From positions 35,329-99,328 of the forward strand of contig NZ_JACCSU010000027.1 of the NCBI RefSeq assembly GCF_013812825.1: 64,000 bases of DNA. Reading direction: 5' to 3'. The translations under genes were made by a program, and so were the position numbers. This document shows, piece by piece, positions 54,793 through 64,000 of this stretch (the stretch's first letter is position 1; every line of letters starts with the position of its first letter). The notes beneath the pieces were generated by a model. The model saw only the letters and a program-made list of their open reading frames with translations, did not search any database and was not told the origin of the DNA. This DNA is from Sphingomonas sp. GTDB taxonomy: Bacteria; Pseudomonadota; Alphaproteobacteria; Sphingomonadales; Sphingomonadaceae.

Positions 54793-55761
54793 CTAGATCT
54801 CGAAGTTGACCATCTTGGCCATGATGAAGCCGCCGATGCCCATCCACACCATTCCGCCAAGGCCGGCGACGATCAGCCGCTCGTCGGTGAAAAAGCCGCC
54901 CATGTAGTTCGGGTTGATGAACCACACCATCGTGAAGACCACGAACGGAAGCGAGCCGACGATGTAGGCCGAGGCCTTCGACTCGGCGCTCATCGCGCGG
55001 ATCTTGAGCTTCATCTGCGCGCGCTTGCGAAGCACGTCGGCAAGATTGGACAGGGTCTCGGCGAGGTTGCCGCCGGTTTCCCGCTGGATCGCCAAGGTGA
55101 TGACGAAAAACTGGAACTCGGCTGTGCCCAGGCGGTCGGCGGTTTCCTGGAGCGCGACCTCCATGGTGCGGCCGATCTTCATCTTGTCGGCGACGGCCCG
55201 GAACTCGAGTCCGACCGGCCCCTGGATTTCGGCGGCGACGATGCCAAGCGTCTCGGTGATCGGAAGGCCCGAGCGCAGGCCGCGGACCATCAGCTCGATC
55301 GCGTCGGGAAAGTTGGAATTGAACTTGTTGATGCGCCGCTTGATCAGCTTGCCGACGAAGAAATACGGCCCGCCGAGGCCGAAGAACAGGCCGGCGAACA
55401 GCGCCAGCAGGATCGGCGCGCCGCGCATCATCAAAGCGGCGGCGATGAACACTCCGATGCCGAGCGAAATCAGGCCGTATTTGGCCAGGGTGATGTCCTT
55501 GCCGGTCATCTCGAGCCGGCGGCGAAGCAGCGCCGGCTTGGGGATCAGCGTCGAGGCGAGGCTTTCGATGCGCGTCGCGCGCTGAGCGAACAGCTTGCGG
55601 ATCTGCGCCTGCGCATGCCCGGCGATGACGTCGCCGTGGCGTTCACGGATCATCTCGACGCGCCGCTTGAGCGTCTTCGAGGCCGATGGCCCGCGATACG
55701 CCTTGGCGATCAGCAGCAGAGCCGCGCCGGCCACAACGAAGAACGTCACCATGAAAAACAT
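54793..55761 (-). CDS. tadB: Tad secretion inner-membrane protein TadB (T2SS F family)
   Basis: FPDAIELMVRGLRSGLPITETLGIVAAEIQGPVGLEFRAVADKMKIGRTMEVALQETADRL...AIQRETGGNLAETLSNLADVLRKR. Confidence 0.93.
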   Translation of the reverse strand: MFFMVTFFVVAGAALLLIAKAYRGPSASKTLKRRVEMIRERHGDVIAGHAQAQIRKLFAQRATRIESLASTLIPKPALLRRRLEMTGKDITLAKYGLISLGIGVFIAAALMMRGAPILLALFAGLFFGLGGPYFFVGKLIKRRINKFNSNFPDAIELMVRGLRSGLPITETLGIVAAEIQGPVGLEFRAVADKMKIGRTMEVALQETADRLGTAEFQFFVITLAIQRETGGNLAETLSNLADVLRKRAQMKLKIRAMSAESKASAYIVGSLPFVVFTMVWFINPNYMGGFFTDERLIVAGLGGMVWMGIGGFIMAKMVNFEI

Positions 55762-55822
55762 TCGTCAGTCCCTTCGGAGCGGCAGGGCGGGGGTTGGCCC
55801 CCCGCACTTGCCGCCGTTCGCT

Positions 55823-57088
55823 TCAGGCCGCTTTGGCCTTCGGCTTGGCCAGCATCGACTTCAGATTGTCGACCAGCGACCTGGCGCCGACCATCGCTTT
55901 TGAATCGCCGGCTCCTTCCTCGGTCGCATGGCTGAGGACCATGTTGGCCAGCGTGTTGAACGGCGCCGCCATCTTGCCGCCCGCGACCTCGGCCATCGGC
56001 TTGCCGAGCTTGGCGGATTGCGCGGCCAGTTTGCCGTCGCTCGGAAAGACGATGTCCACCGGCCGCTCGATCGACTGCTCGAAGTCCTTGCGGCTGATCT
56101 CCAGCGCTCCGCCCGAGGGCACGCCGTTGGCGACGACGATGACCTTGGTCTGGGGAGCGTTCGACTTCAGCCAGGCGAGGATCCGGATCGTGTCGCGGGT
56201 CGCGGCCAGGGTCAGCTCCGACACGACGACCGCAACGTGCGCGTCGTGGACCATGTGCGGATACTGGATCAGCATGTGCCGCGGCAGGTCGATCACCGTC
56301 GATTCAAACGCGTTGCGCATTTCCTCCTGAAGCTGGAAGAAAGCGGTTCCGTCCGTGACCAGCGGCTGGTGGATCGGCGCTTCGGCCGACAGCACCGAAA
56401 GCCGCTCGTTGGCACGGACCATGGCGCGCTCGATGAACAAACCGTCGATCCGGCTGGGATTCTCGATCGCGTCGGTGAGGCCGCGGCCGGGCTCGAGGTC
56501 GAGCGCCAGGGCGCCGGTGCCGAAATGGATGTCGAGGTCGAGCAGCGCGGTCGAGCGGTGAGCGCGCTCGCCGAGCAGCCAGGCCAGCGAGGTCGCGATC
56601 GTCGATGCCCCGACTCCGCCGCGAACTCCGACCACGGCGGTCATCACGTGCGGCTTGTCGGCATGGGCCTCGCCGCGAGGTCCCGAGATGATCTGCTGGG
56701 CATGGGCGAACGTGTCGCGCAGCTGGTCGACGGTGAACGGCTTGAGCAGATAGTCGTGGATGCCGCTCGCGACGAGGTCGCGATAGAGGCGCACATCGTT
56801 GACCTGACCGGTGGCGATGACGATCGTGCCGGGTTCGCAGACTTCGGCGAGCGCGTTGATGTCGTTCAAGGGATCGGCCGATTCCGCCAGGTCCACGAAC
56901 AGGATGTTCGGGCTTGCCGAGATCGACAGCGACTGCACTGCGTTGCGCAGGCCCCCCTTGTTGACCTTCTCCGGCGACCAGCCGTGCTCGACCGCGACCG
57001 GCCGAAGCATGTCGGCGGTGGCATCGTCGCAAACGAAAGCCGTGAATGGATCGCGCAGACCCGCGCGTGCCTGGAACGGAGCGTTCAT
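55823..57088 (-). CDS. cpaE: Pilus assembly protein CpaE/TadZ
   Basis: Receiver-like N-terminus; VVGVRGGVGASTIATSLAWLLGERAHRSTALLDLDIHFGTGALALDLEPGRGL. Confidence 0.93.
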   Translation of the reverse strand: MNAPFQARAGLRDPFTAFVCDDATADMLRPVAVEHGWSPEKVNKGGLRNAVQSLSISASPNILFVDLAESADPLNDINALAEVCEPGTIVIATGQVNDVRLYRDLVASGIHDYLLKPFTVDQLRDTFAHAQQIISGPRGEAHADKPHVMTAVVGVRGGVGASTIATSLAWLLGERAHRSTALLDLDIHFGTGALALDLEPGRGLTDAIENPSRIDGLFIERAMVRANERLSVLSAEAPIHQPLVTDGTAFFQLQEEMRNAFESTVIDLPRHMLIQYPHMVHDAHVAVVVSELTLAATRDTIRILAWLKSNAPQTKVIVVANGVPSGGALEISRKDFEQSIERPVDIVFPSDGKLAAQSAKLGKPMAEVAGGKMAAPFNTLANMVLSHATEEGAGDSKAMVGARSLVDNLKSMLAKPKAKAA

Positions 57089-57091
57089 CGC

Positions 57092-57721
57092 CTAGTCGCC
57101 CTTCTTTGTGGTGTTGATGTCCTGGAGACCCTTGGTGCCGGTCGGCTCTGCCTTGCGGTAGACGCCGATCGCCTTCGAGGACGTCAGAGAGTCGCCGAGT
57201 CCGGTGCCCTCGCGCCCGTGGACCAGGTCCTGCGGGTTGGCGACCATCGCGGCGAGGTTGGAGTTCACCGCGCAGCCGAACGTCGACATATTGCGGTTCT
57301 GATGATTGGGTTGCGCCGGAAGGCTCCAATTGGGGCAGTAGGGGACGCTTGCGCGCATCCGGCTGACGATCACCCGAACCGACCCGGGAACGACCGCACC
57401 GGTCGTGACTGGAGCGCCCGGAGCGACCATCAGGCCGTAAGCACCGGCAACCTGGGCAACGTCGGCTCGAGCCTCGTACGGCCCGTCCACATAGATCGAA
57501 TCGCCGTAGCCGAGGCCGAGGCCGCCGAACCAGGAGTTGAGCCGGGCCGCCTCGCCGGGAGCCAACTGGCCGCCGGGAGCCGACGCGTCGAACACATAAT
57601 CGGCGCGGGAGACGACCGGCACGTTGACCGCGGCGACGCCCCGGTCGGGCAGGTCGTACGGCGTATGGCTGCAACCGGCGAGCAGCGCCGCGGCAAGCAA
57701 CAGTGCGGATTTCGAGGCCAT
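57092..57721 (-). CDS. cpaD: CpaD pilus assembly lipoprotein
   Basis: MASKSALLLAAALLAGCSHTPYDLPDRG...SFGCAVNSNLAAMVANPQDLVHGREG. Confidence 0.9.
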   Translation of the reverse strand: MASKSALLLAAALLAGCSHTPYDLPDRGVAAVNVPVVSRADYVFDASAPGGQLAPGEAARLNSWFGGLGLGYGDSIYVDGPYEARADVAQVAGAYGLMVAPGAPVTTGAVVPGSVRVIVSRMRASVPYCPNWSLPAQPNHQNRNMSTFGCAVNSNLAAMVANPQDLVHGREGTGLGDSLTSSKAIGVYRKAEPTGTKGLQDINTTKKGD

Positions 57722-57750
57722 CGTGGCATCCTTCCTGATCAACTGGCGGG

Positions 57751-59184
57751 TCACAGCTTGAACCCCGGAGCAGCAGCGGCGCCGCCGGCGACGGGCGCCG
57801 GCGTGACCACACGGCGGCCACGGCTCGGGCCGACGAAGTTCTGGCCCTGGAGGACCTGCTGGACGTCGCTCGGAGCGCGATAGCCCTCGGTCGGAAGGGC
57901 GAGCTGCCCCGAGACCGGCCGGACCAGATACGGCGTGACGATGATCACCAGCTCGGTTTCCGAGCGGCGAAATGACGTCGACCGGAACAGCGCGCCGAGG
58001 ATCGGCAGATCGCCGAGGAAAGGCGCTTTCTCGATGACGTTGGTGTTGGCGTTGCGAAGCAAGCCGGCGAGCATGAAGCTCTGGCCCGAGCCGAGCTCGA
58101 CGGTCGTTTCGGCGCGGCGCGTCGTCAGCGCCGGCACGTCGAAGCCGTTGAGCTTGATCGAGCCTTCGGTCGAAAGTTCGCTGACTTCCGGCCGAACGCG
58201 CATCGAGATGCGGCCGTCGGCAAGCACGATCGGAGTGAAGGCCAGACCGACTCCATATTGCTTATATTCGATCGCCACCGAGCCCAGCGACTGCGACACC
58301 GGGATCGGGAACTCGCCGCCGGCCAGGAAGCTCGCCGTCTCGCCGGACAAAGCCGTCAGGTTCGGTTCGGCGAGCGTGGTGACGAGACCATCGGTCTCGG
58401 CCAGGTTGAGGCGCGAGATGAGATCGAGTCCGAGGATGTTCTTCCTCAGGGCGAGGGTGGTTCCGATCAATCCGCGGATGATCGAGCCCGTTCCGTCCGT
58501 GGCCGGATCGCTCGTCTCGCCCACCTTGGGAAGGAAGATGCCATCCCCCTGCAAGATGTCGAAGTCGCCGGCACGGCCGAGCAGGTTGACGCCGATCTGC
58601 TTCATCAGCGAACGGTTGATCTCGGCGATTCGGACCTTGAGCGTGACCTGCAGCGGGGTCGCCGAACGCAGCCGGCTGACGACTTGCGTGCCTTCGCCGA
58701 CATAGGCCTGGACCAGCCGCTGTGCTTCCTCGACGTCGGTCGGCGAAGAGACGGTGCCGGTCAGCAGCACGAGATTGTTCATCGGCGTCGCCTGGATGCT
58801 GGCTTCGGGCATCGCCAGAAGGAGCATTTCGCCGACCGAGCTGATGTTGTTGCCGACCCGGACATTGGCCGCATAGACAACGCGCCCGTCCTTGCCAGTC
58901 GCGTAAACCGTGGTCTCGCCGCGGCCCTTGCCGAACACATAAAGCTGGTTCGCGGACCGCACCTGGACGTCGGCGATCGTGTCGTTGGCGACGAACACGT
59001 CGCTCATCGGCCCGGCCAGCCGGACAAGGGTGCCGGTGCCCTGGCTCAGGGTCAGTGTCTCCGACGGCGCAGCACTGTGCTGGGCGAGCGCGGGGACGGG
59101 TGCCGCAACCGTGCCGAGGCCGAGGGCCAGGGCAGCGAATGCGGTGCCGAGACGCGCTCGGCGAGTGGTTTTACGACTGGTCAT
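57751..59184 (-). CDS. cpaC: CpaC secretin
   Basis: LTLSQGTGTLVRLAGPMSDVFVANDTIADVQVRSANQLYVFGKGRGETTVYA...secretin domain ...RRSETELVIIVTPYLVRPV. Confidence 0.95.
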   Translation of the reverse strand: MTSRKTTRRARLGTAFAALALGLGTVAAPVPALAQHSAAPSETLTLSQGTGTLVRLAGPMSDVFVANDTIADVQVRSANQLYVFGKGRGETTVYATGKDGRVVYAANVRVGNNISSVGEMLLLAMPEASIQATPMNNLVLLTGTVSSPTDVEEAQRLVQAYVGEGTQVVSRLRSATPLQVTLKVRIAEINRSLMKQIGVNLLGRAGDFDILQGDGIFLPKVGETSDPATDGTGSIIRGLIGTTLALRKNILGLDLISRLNLAETDGLVTTLAEPNLTALSGETASFLAGGEFPIPVSQSLGSVAIEYKQYGVGLAFTPIVLADGRISMRVRPEVSELSTEGSIKLNGFDVPALTTRRAETTVELGSGQSFMLAGLLRNANTNVIEKAPFLGDLPILGALFRSTSFRRSETELVIIVTPYLVRPVSGQLALPTEGYRAPSDVQQVLQGQNFVGPSRGRRVVTPAPVAGGAAAAPGFKL

Positions 59185-59185
59185 T

Positions 59186-60244
59186 TTAGCGAACTCCCAC
59201 CGGAACGACGGTGACGGTATTGCCACGGGAAACGCGAACGACCGGACCGGTGTAGACCGGAGCGGCACCTGACGGGCCGGCCGGAGCCTGGTCGCTGCGC
59301 ATAGCCTTGGCGAAAGATGCGAGTGCGTCGTTGGGGCTATTCGAGCCCGCCGACGACGCGCGGCCGGGGACGGTGCGGCGCTGAAAGCGCGAGACGTCGC
59401 CCCCCGTGGTGTAGGTGGTGTTGGTGTCGATCGGCCGATTGGCGACCGCGAGCAGCAGGCGCCGCTCCTCGGCCGGGTTGGTGCCCTGGGGCAGCCGGAC
59501 CTCGCCCGAAGCGACCATGCGCTCGAGCTCGGCGGTGTTGTCGGCGATCGAGCGCAGCGACAGGGTCAAAGTGCCCATGCTCTGCGCGACCGCGATCTTC
59601 TCGGCGATGCGCGGAGTGGCCTCGAGAGTCACGTTGGAGAAGGTCTTGACCTCGGTCTTGCCGTCCTCGCCCTTGCTGTCGATGCGCTGATCGGTAGCGA
59701 GCACGCGCACGTTGCGAACGATCGTTTCGGAAACCTTGAGGGGCGGGCCGTCGCCGCCGCCGGCAACGAGCTGCGTCAGGACCATGTCGACCCGGTCGCC
59801 CGGGAAGACGAAGCCGGCGACACCGCTCGACACGTTGACCGGAACGGTGACCGCTCGCATGCCCGGGCCGAGCGCCGCGGCGAGGAAGCCGCGATCGTTC
59901 GGTCCGACCAGCGCGCCATGAGTCAGCGGCTGGCCGGCGGTGACCGGATGCCGGACCACGGTGCCGAGCAGCTTTTTCATGTCGGAGTCGGGCGAGCCCT
60001 CGGTGTAGTAAGCGCTCTGGATGAGCTCCTTGGGCCAAGGCTGATAGGCGAGGCTCTCGGCATCGATGATGGTGCCGACCGCAAGCGCCTTGCGGGCGAC
60101 CAGGACCTTGGGCCCAAGCGGAACCGCGGGCGCGGCCGAAGCCTGCTCCGCTCCAGCTCCGACAAACATGTTCTTGGCCATGACCGCGGTGACCACCGCA
60201 ATGACCAGCGCTCCAAACAGCAGCGCAATTTTCTTCACGTTCAT
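59186..60244 (-). CDS. cpaB: Flp pilus assembly protein CpaB
   Basis: MNVKKIALLFGALVIAVVTAVMAKNMF...PKVLVARKALAVGTIIDAESLAYQPWPKELI SAF-like domain. Confidence 0.93.
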   Translation of the reverse strand: MNVKKIALLFGALVIAVVTAVMAKNMFVGAGAEQASAAPAVPLGPKVLVARKALAVGTIIDAESLAYQPWPKELIQSAYYTEGSPDSDMKKLLGTVVRHPVTAGQPLTHGALVGPNDRGFLAAALGPGMRAVTVPVNVSSGVAGFVFPGDRVDMVLTQLVAGGGDGPPLKVSETIVRNVRVLATDQRIDSKGEDGKTEVKTFSNVTLEATPRIAEKIAVAQSMGTLTLSLRSIADNTAELERMVASGEVRLPQGTNPAEERRLLLAVANRPIDTNTTYTTGGDVSRFQRRTVPGRASSAGSNSPNDALASFAKAMRSDQAPAGPSGAAPVYTGPVVRVSRGNTVTVVPVGVR

Positions 60245-60289
60245 GGCGTGATCGCCTCCCCTATCGGGCCCCGTCGAAGTGATGACACA

Positions 60290-60775
60290 TCAGGCAAATT
60301 GGTTAAGAAACCGTTGGGTGAGAATGGCGAGGCCGCCAAAAGCGATGGCCACGCCATAAGGAATTTCGGGACGCCCGGCCTTTCCGCGCACCCGGTGGAG
60401 CGCGACGACGAACAGCGTCAAGACGCCGCCGGCCAGCGACATCAAAACAAGGAATTTGAGAGTCGAGGCCGGCGAGAACCACAAAGCCAGGGCCGCTGCG
60501 AGCTTGACGTCGCCGCCGCCCATCATGCCCGCGTAAAAGGCTCCGGCCAGCAGCGCGAAGACTGCGGCGCCGACCGCCAGCTGGATCGCCGCGTTGGGCC
60601 ACAGCGGCAGCGCGATCGACAACCAGTAGAGCGGCGCGAGCAGCGCGATCGCGAGGTTGAGCGAGTTGGAAATGGTAAAGGTGCGCACGTCGACAACCGC
60701 CGCGACCAGCAGCAGGACTGCCAGGAGCCCAAGCAGCAATTCGGTGAATCCGGCGTTGATCATGACGCCGACCAC
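60290..60775 (-). CDS. cpaA: Prepilin peptidase CpaA/TadV (A24)
   Basis: LLVAAVVDVRTFTISNSLNLAIALLA...AGMMGGGDVKLAAALALWFSP (GGGD motif). Confidence 0.92.
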   Translation of the reverse strand: MVGVMINAGFTELLLGLLAVLLLVAAVVDVRTFTISNSLNLAIALLAPLYWLSIALPLWPNAAIQLAVGAAVFALLAGAFYAGMMGGGDVKLAAALALWFSPASTLKFLVLMSLAGGVLTLFVVALHRVRGKAGRPEIPYGVAIAFGGLAILTQRFLNQFA

Positions 60776-60826
60776 TAGACGGTGCGGCTTTCCAATTCGT
60801 AACCAAGGCCAAAGTTAAGCAAGGAC

Positions 60827-61948
60827 ATGATTATCGTGCCGGACGCCCATCTCTGCGACATATTGATCGTCGGCGGCGGAATTGCCGGTGCCAGCCTCGG
60901 CGCGCGGCTCGCCGGCCGGCGGCGCGTGACGGTGATCGAGGCCGAGGATCTGTGCGGCCGCCATTCGACCGGGCGCTCGGCGGCGTTCTGGGTCGCGAGC
61001 CTCGGCTCGTCTCCTGGGCGCAGACTGAGCATCGCGTCGAAGCCGATGTTCGACGCCGGCTGGCCGGGATCCTCGACGCCCCTGCTGCGCCGCCGCGGCA
61101 CCGTGCACCTGACCGGAGCGCATGGCGACACGGTCGAGGGCGCCGAGGACCTGGTCGGCGAGCATGCGCTGATCCCTCTCGACCGGGCCGAGCTCGACAA
61201 GATGGTGCCGGGGCTGCGCGAGCAGTGGACCGGCGGCTGGTACGAGCCGACCTGCGCCGACATCGAGGTCGCCGCGTTCCACGCCGCCGCCCTGGCGGCG
61301 GTTCGCCGCCAGGGCGGCGAGGTGCGGACCGATACAACGCTTCGATCGGCGAAACCGCGGGGGGATTCGTGGGAGGTCGAGACCGCGACCGGCACGATCA
61401 GCGCGGGCCTGTTGGTCAACGCCGCCGGCGCCTGGGCCGACGACGTCGCGAAGCGCTGCGGAGTGCCGCCGATCGCGCTCCAGCCGATGCGCCGAACCGT
61501 GGTCCAGATCCGGGTCGGTCGCGGCGGCCTGCGCGACCTGCCGCTCGTCACCGACCTCCACGACAGTTTTTACTTCAAAGGCGAGGGCGACCGCAGCGTC
61601 TGGGTCAGCCCGCTCGACGAGACCCCGGTCGACCCGTGCGACGCGGCGCCCGAGGAGATCGACGTCGCGACCGCGATCGACCGTTTCGAGCGGGCGATCG
61701 ACTGGCCGGTCGAGGCCGTCGAGCGCAAATGGGCCGGGCTTCGGACCTTCGCTCCCGACCGCCTGCTCAAGCTCGGCTTCGACCCGCAGGCGCCGGGGTT
61801 CTTCTGGTGCGCGGGGCAGGGCGGCATGGGCATCCAGACCGCGCCAGCCGCGTCCTTGCTGTGCGCCGCGCAGATCCGCGGGGAGGCGTTGCCGGCGGAG
61901 CTGGCGGGGATCGATCCGGCGGACTTCGAGCCGCGCGCCGGTTCCTAG
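60827..61948 (+). CDS. FAD-dependent oxidoreductase (DAO family)
   Basis: [45 protein letters not shown]...[21 protein letters not shown]...[21 protein letters not shown]. Confidence 0.9.
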   Translation: MIIVPDAHLCDILIVGGGIAGASLGARLAGRRRVTVIEAEDLCGRHSTGRSAAFWVASLGSSPGRRLSIASKPMFDAGWPGSSTPLLRRRGTVHLTGAHGDTVEGAEDLVGEHALIPLDRAELDKMVPGLREQWTGGWYEPTCADIEVAAFHAAALAAVRRQGGEVRTDTTLRSAKPRGDSWEVETATGTISAGLLVNAAGAWADDVAKRCGVPPIALQPMRRTVVQIRVGRGGLRDLPLVTDLHDSFYFKGEGDRSVWVSPLDETPVDPCDAAPEEIDVATAIDRFERAIDWPVEAVERKWAGLRTFAPDRLLKLGFDPQAPGFFWCAGQGGMGIQTAPAASLLCAAQIRGEALPAELAGIDPADFEPRAGS

Positions 61949-62421
61949 CGCTGCGAGTCGGCGGCCGCGCAGGCGAGCGCGTCGACCAGGTCGTTTTCGG
62001 GATGGCCGCTGTGGCCCTTGACCCAATGCCACTCGATCCGGTGCCGGGCGACCGCGTCGAGCAGCTGCTGCCACAGATCGGCGTTATTGACCGGCTTCCT
62101 GTCCGACGTCCGCCAGCCGTTGCGCTGCCAGCCGTGGATCCAGCGGGTGATTCCTTCGCGAACGTAATTGCTGTCGGTGGTGAGCTTGACCCGGGACGGC
62201 TTGTTGAGCGCGTTGAGGCCCTCGATCGCCGCCTTGAGCTCCATCCGGTTGTTGGTCGTCAGCGGCTCGCCGCCCGACAGCTCGCGCTCGCGCCCGCGCG
62301 CGCGCGCTGCTGATTCGGAAGCAGGGCCTGATTCGCAAGCAAGGCGAATGAATACCGCCCAGCCGCCCGGCCCGGGATTGCCGCGGCAGGCGCCGTCGGT
62401 GAACATCTCGACCTGCGGCAA
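61945..62421 (-). CDS. rnhA: Ribonuclease HI with a loop insertion
   Basis: [23 protein letters not shown]...[19 protein letters not shown]...[22 protein letters not shown]...[18 protein letters not shown]. Start probably TTG 62421 or ATG 62406; the track merges it with an upstream frame. Confidence 0.93.
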   Translation of the reverse strand: MPQVEMFTDGACRGNPGPGGWAVFIRLACESGPASESAARARGRERELSGGEPLTTNNRMELKAAIEGLNALNKPSRVKLTTDSNYVREGITRWIHGWQRNGWRTSDRKPVNNADLWQQLLDAVARHRIEWHWVKGHSGHPENDLVDALACAAADSQR

Positions 62422-62435
62422 TTCGCCTCGAGTGG

Positions 62436-63383
62436 TCAGGCGACCAGCTCCCGCGGCAGCTTGAAGCTCAACCGCTCGGGCGAGTGATCGGCTTCCTCCT
62501 CGGTGACGTCGAAGCGCTGGCGAAGGGCGTCGATCACCTCGCGCACGAGGAGCTCGGGCGCCGACGCTCCGGCGGTCACTCCGAGCGCCGCCGGCCGGCC
62601 GAGCCAGTCCCAGTCGATGTCGGTCGCGCGCTCGATCAGCCGCGCGGGAACTCCCATCCGCTCGGCGACTTCGGCCAGGCGGAGCGAATTGCTGCTGTTG
62701 GGAGCGCCGATCACCAGCATTTTCTCGCACGAGGGAGCGATCGCCTTGACCGCCGCCTGGCGGTTCGAGGTCGCGTAGCAGATGTCCTCGCTGCGCGGCG
62801 CCTGGATCGACGGGAAGCGCGCCTTCAACGCGTCGACGATCGCCGCGGTGTCGTCGACCGACAGCGTCGTCTGGGTGAGGAAGGCGAGGGTCGCGGGGTC
62901 GTCGACGGCGACGTTGCGGGCATCCTCGACGGTCTCGACCAGGGTGATCGAACCTTCCGGGACCTGGCCGAAGGTGCCGATCACCTCGGGATGGCCGGAA
63001 TGGCCGATGAACAGGATATGCCGGCCGTCGGCGATCAGCCGCTCGGCCTGGCGATGGACCTTGGAGACGAGCGGGCAGGTCGCGTCGAGGAAATGGAGGC
63101 CGCGCTCGCTCGCCGCCGCCGGGACCGATTTGGGCACTCCGTGGGCCGAGAACACCACCGGCCGGTCGCCGGGGACCTCGTCGAGCTCGTCGACGAACAC
63201 CGCGCCCATGTTGCGCAGCCGGTCGACGACGAAGCGGTTGTGGACGATCTCGTGGCGCACATAGACCGGGGCCCCGAACCGCTCGAGCGCCAGCTCGACG
63301 ATCTGGATTGCGCGGTCGACGCCGGCGCAGAAACCTCTCGGCGCGGCGATCAGCACATGCAGCGGGGGGCGGGCCGTGGCCAT
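62436..63383 (-). CDS. ispH: 4-hydroxy-3-methylbut-2-enyl diphosphate reductase
   Basis: [49 protein letters not shown]...[14 protein letters not shown]...[15 protein letters not shown]. Confidence 0.96.
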   Translation of the reverse strand: MATARPPLHVLIAAPRGFCAGVDRAIQIVELALERFGAPVYVRHEIVHNRFVVDRLRNMGAVFVDELDEVPGDRPVVFSAHGVPKSVPAAASERGLHFLDATCPLVSKVHRQAERLIADGRHILFIGHSGHPEVIGTFGQVPEGSITLVETVEDARNVAVDDPATLAFLTQTTLSVDDTAAIVDALKARFPSIQAPRSEDICYATSNRQAAVKAIAPSCEKMLVIGAPNSSNSLRLAEVAERMGVPARLIERATDIDWDWLGRPAALGVTAGASAPELLVREVIDALRQRFDVTEEEADHSPERLSFKLPRELVA

Positions 63384-63475
63384 CGCAAGGCCATGTAAGG
63401 CATCGCTTGCAGCGTTGAAAGGCGCTTCCTATGAAGCGGGCCAACCCCCGTCACGCCGGTTTTTAAAGGAATCCC

Positions 63476-64000
63476 ATGAAGCTCCGCCTCTTGCCGCTGC
63501 TGGTCCTGTCGCTGTTGTCCGCCTGCTCGCGAGGCGGCCAGGTCGAGGACGGCGGCGTGTACATCACTCGGAGCGCGTGCCCGCTGCTCGGGATTCCCGC
63601 GGCGACCGGCGACGTCACCCTGTTCAACCCGGCCAACAGCCGCGATGCGTCCGCGATCGACGTCACCGCGACGATCACCAACCTGTTCCACAATTGCGAC
63701 GAGAGGGGCGACTGGGTCACTTCCAACGCCGCCTTCGACGTCGTCGCGGTGCGCCGCGACGCCGGACCCGCCCGCCAGGTGGTGCTGCCCTATTTCAGCG
63801 TCGCCGTGCAGGGCGGCAGCCAGATCGTCGCCAAGCGCATCGGCCATGTCGCCCTGAACTTCCCGGCCGGAAGCCAGCGCGCGCAGACCAGGGGGCAGGC
63901 GGTGGTCCGAGTCTCCCGCGCGGCGGCGAGTCTGCCGGCCAACGTGCGCGAGATCCTGACCCGCCGCCGCCGGGCGGGCGAGGCCGAAGCGGCGGTCGAC
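63476..64000 (+). CDS. Hypothetical lipoprotein (3' end off window)
   Basis: MKLRLLPLLVLSLLSACSRGGQVEDGGVYITRSACPLLGIPAATGDVTLFNP...; lipobox LSAC; open to the edge. Confidence 0.75.
   Translation, partial: MKLRLLPLLVLSLLSACSRGGQVEDGGVYITRSACPLLGIPAATGDVTLFNPANSRDASAIDVTATITNLFHNCDERGDWVTSNAAFDVVAVRRDAGPARQVVLPYFSVAVQGGSQIVAKRIGHVALNFPAGSQRAQTRGQAVVRVSRAAASLPANVREILTRRRRAGEAEAAVD

Overview
This is a high-GC alphaproteobacterial chromosome segment. Gene content and order (gcrA, two-subunit glyQS, petABC, queCE, rplY-pth, TonB receptor plus TPR-sulfotransferase) point to a sphingomonad. I find about 57 supported protein genes, but no tRNA, rRNA, CRISPR array, transposase or integrase. Housekeeping loci: rimO, ugd, parE, gcrA, argD, hslO, queC/queE, lipB, hemF, petABC, ychF, pth, rplY, glyQS, ispH, rnhA. 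Other modules are an exopolysaccharide-priming cassette (1.3-5.3 kb), a Tad pilus cluster without cpaF or a pilin gene (53.8-60.8 kb), and an accessory stretch (12.5-19.2 kb) holding 7 copies of a short palindromic repeat. Observations most worth a second look: (1) a solitary low-GC gene (5641-8208) joining a Schlafen/AlbA_2 domain to a STAND-like NTPase, a candidate defence gene; (2) two tandem near-perfect hairpins behind a promoter-like sequence just upstream of it, possibly an undescribed ncRNA; (3) an approximately 430-bp low-GC foreign-looking segment in frame inside essential glyS; (4) the Tad locus lacking its ATPase; (5) a SoxR operator with a 19-bp-spaced promoter driving a VOC gene; (6) a sigma32 promoter plus ROSE-like RNA thermometer before hsp20; (7) repeat-derived codons at the end of an amidohydrolase; (8) an 824-aa SDR/SPW/VKOR-like membrane fusion. 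All calls come from reading the sequence and the supplied ORF track. No database search was run.
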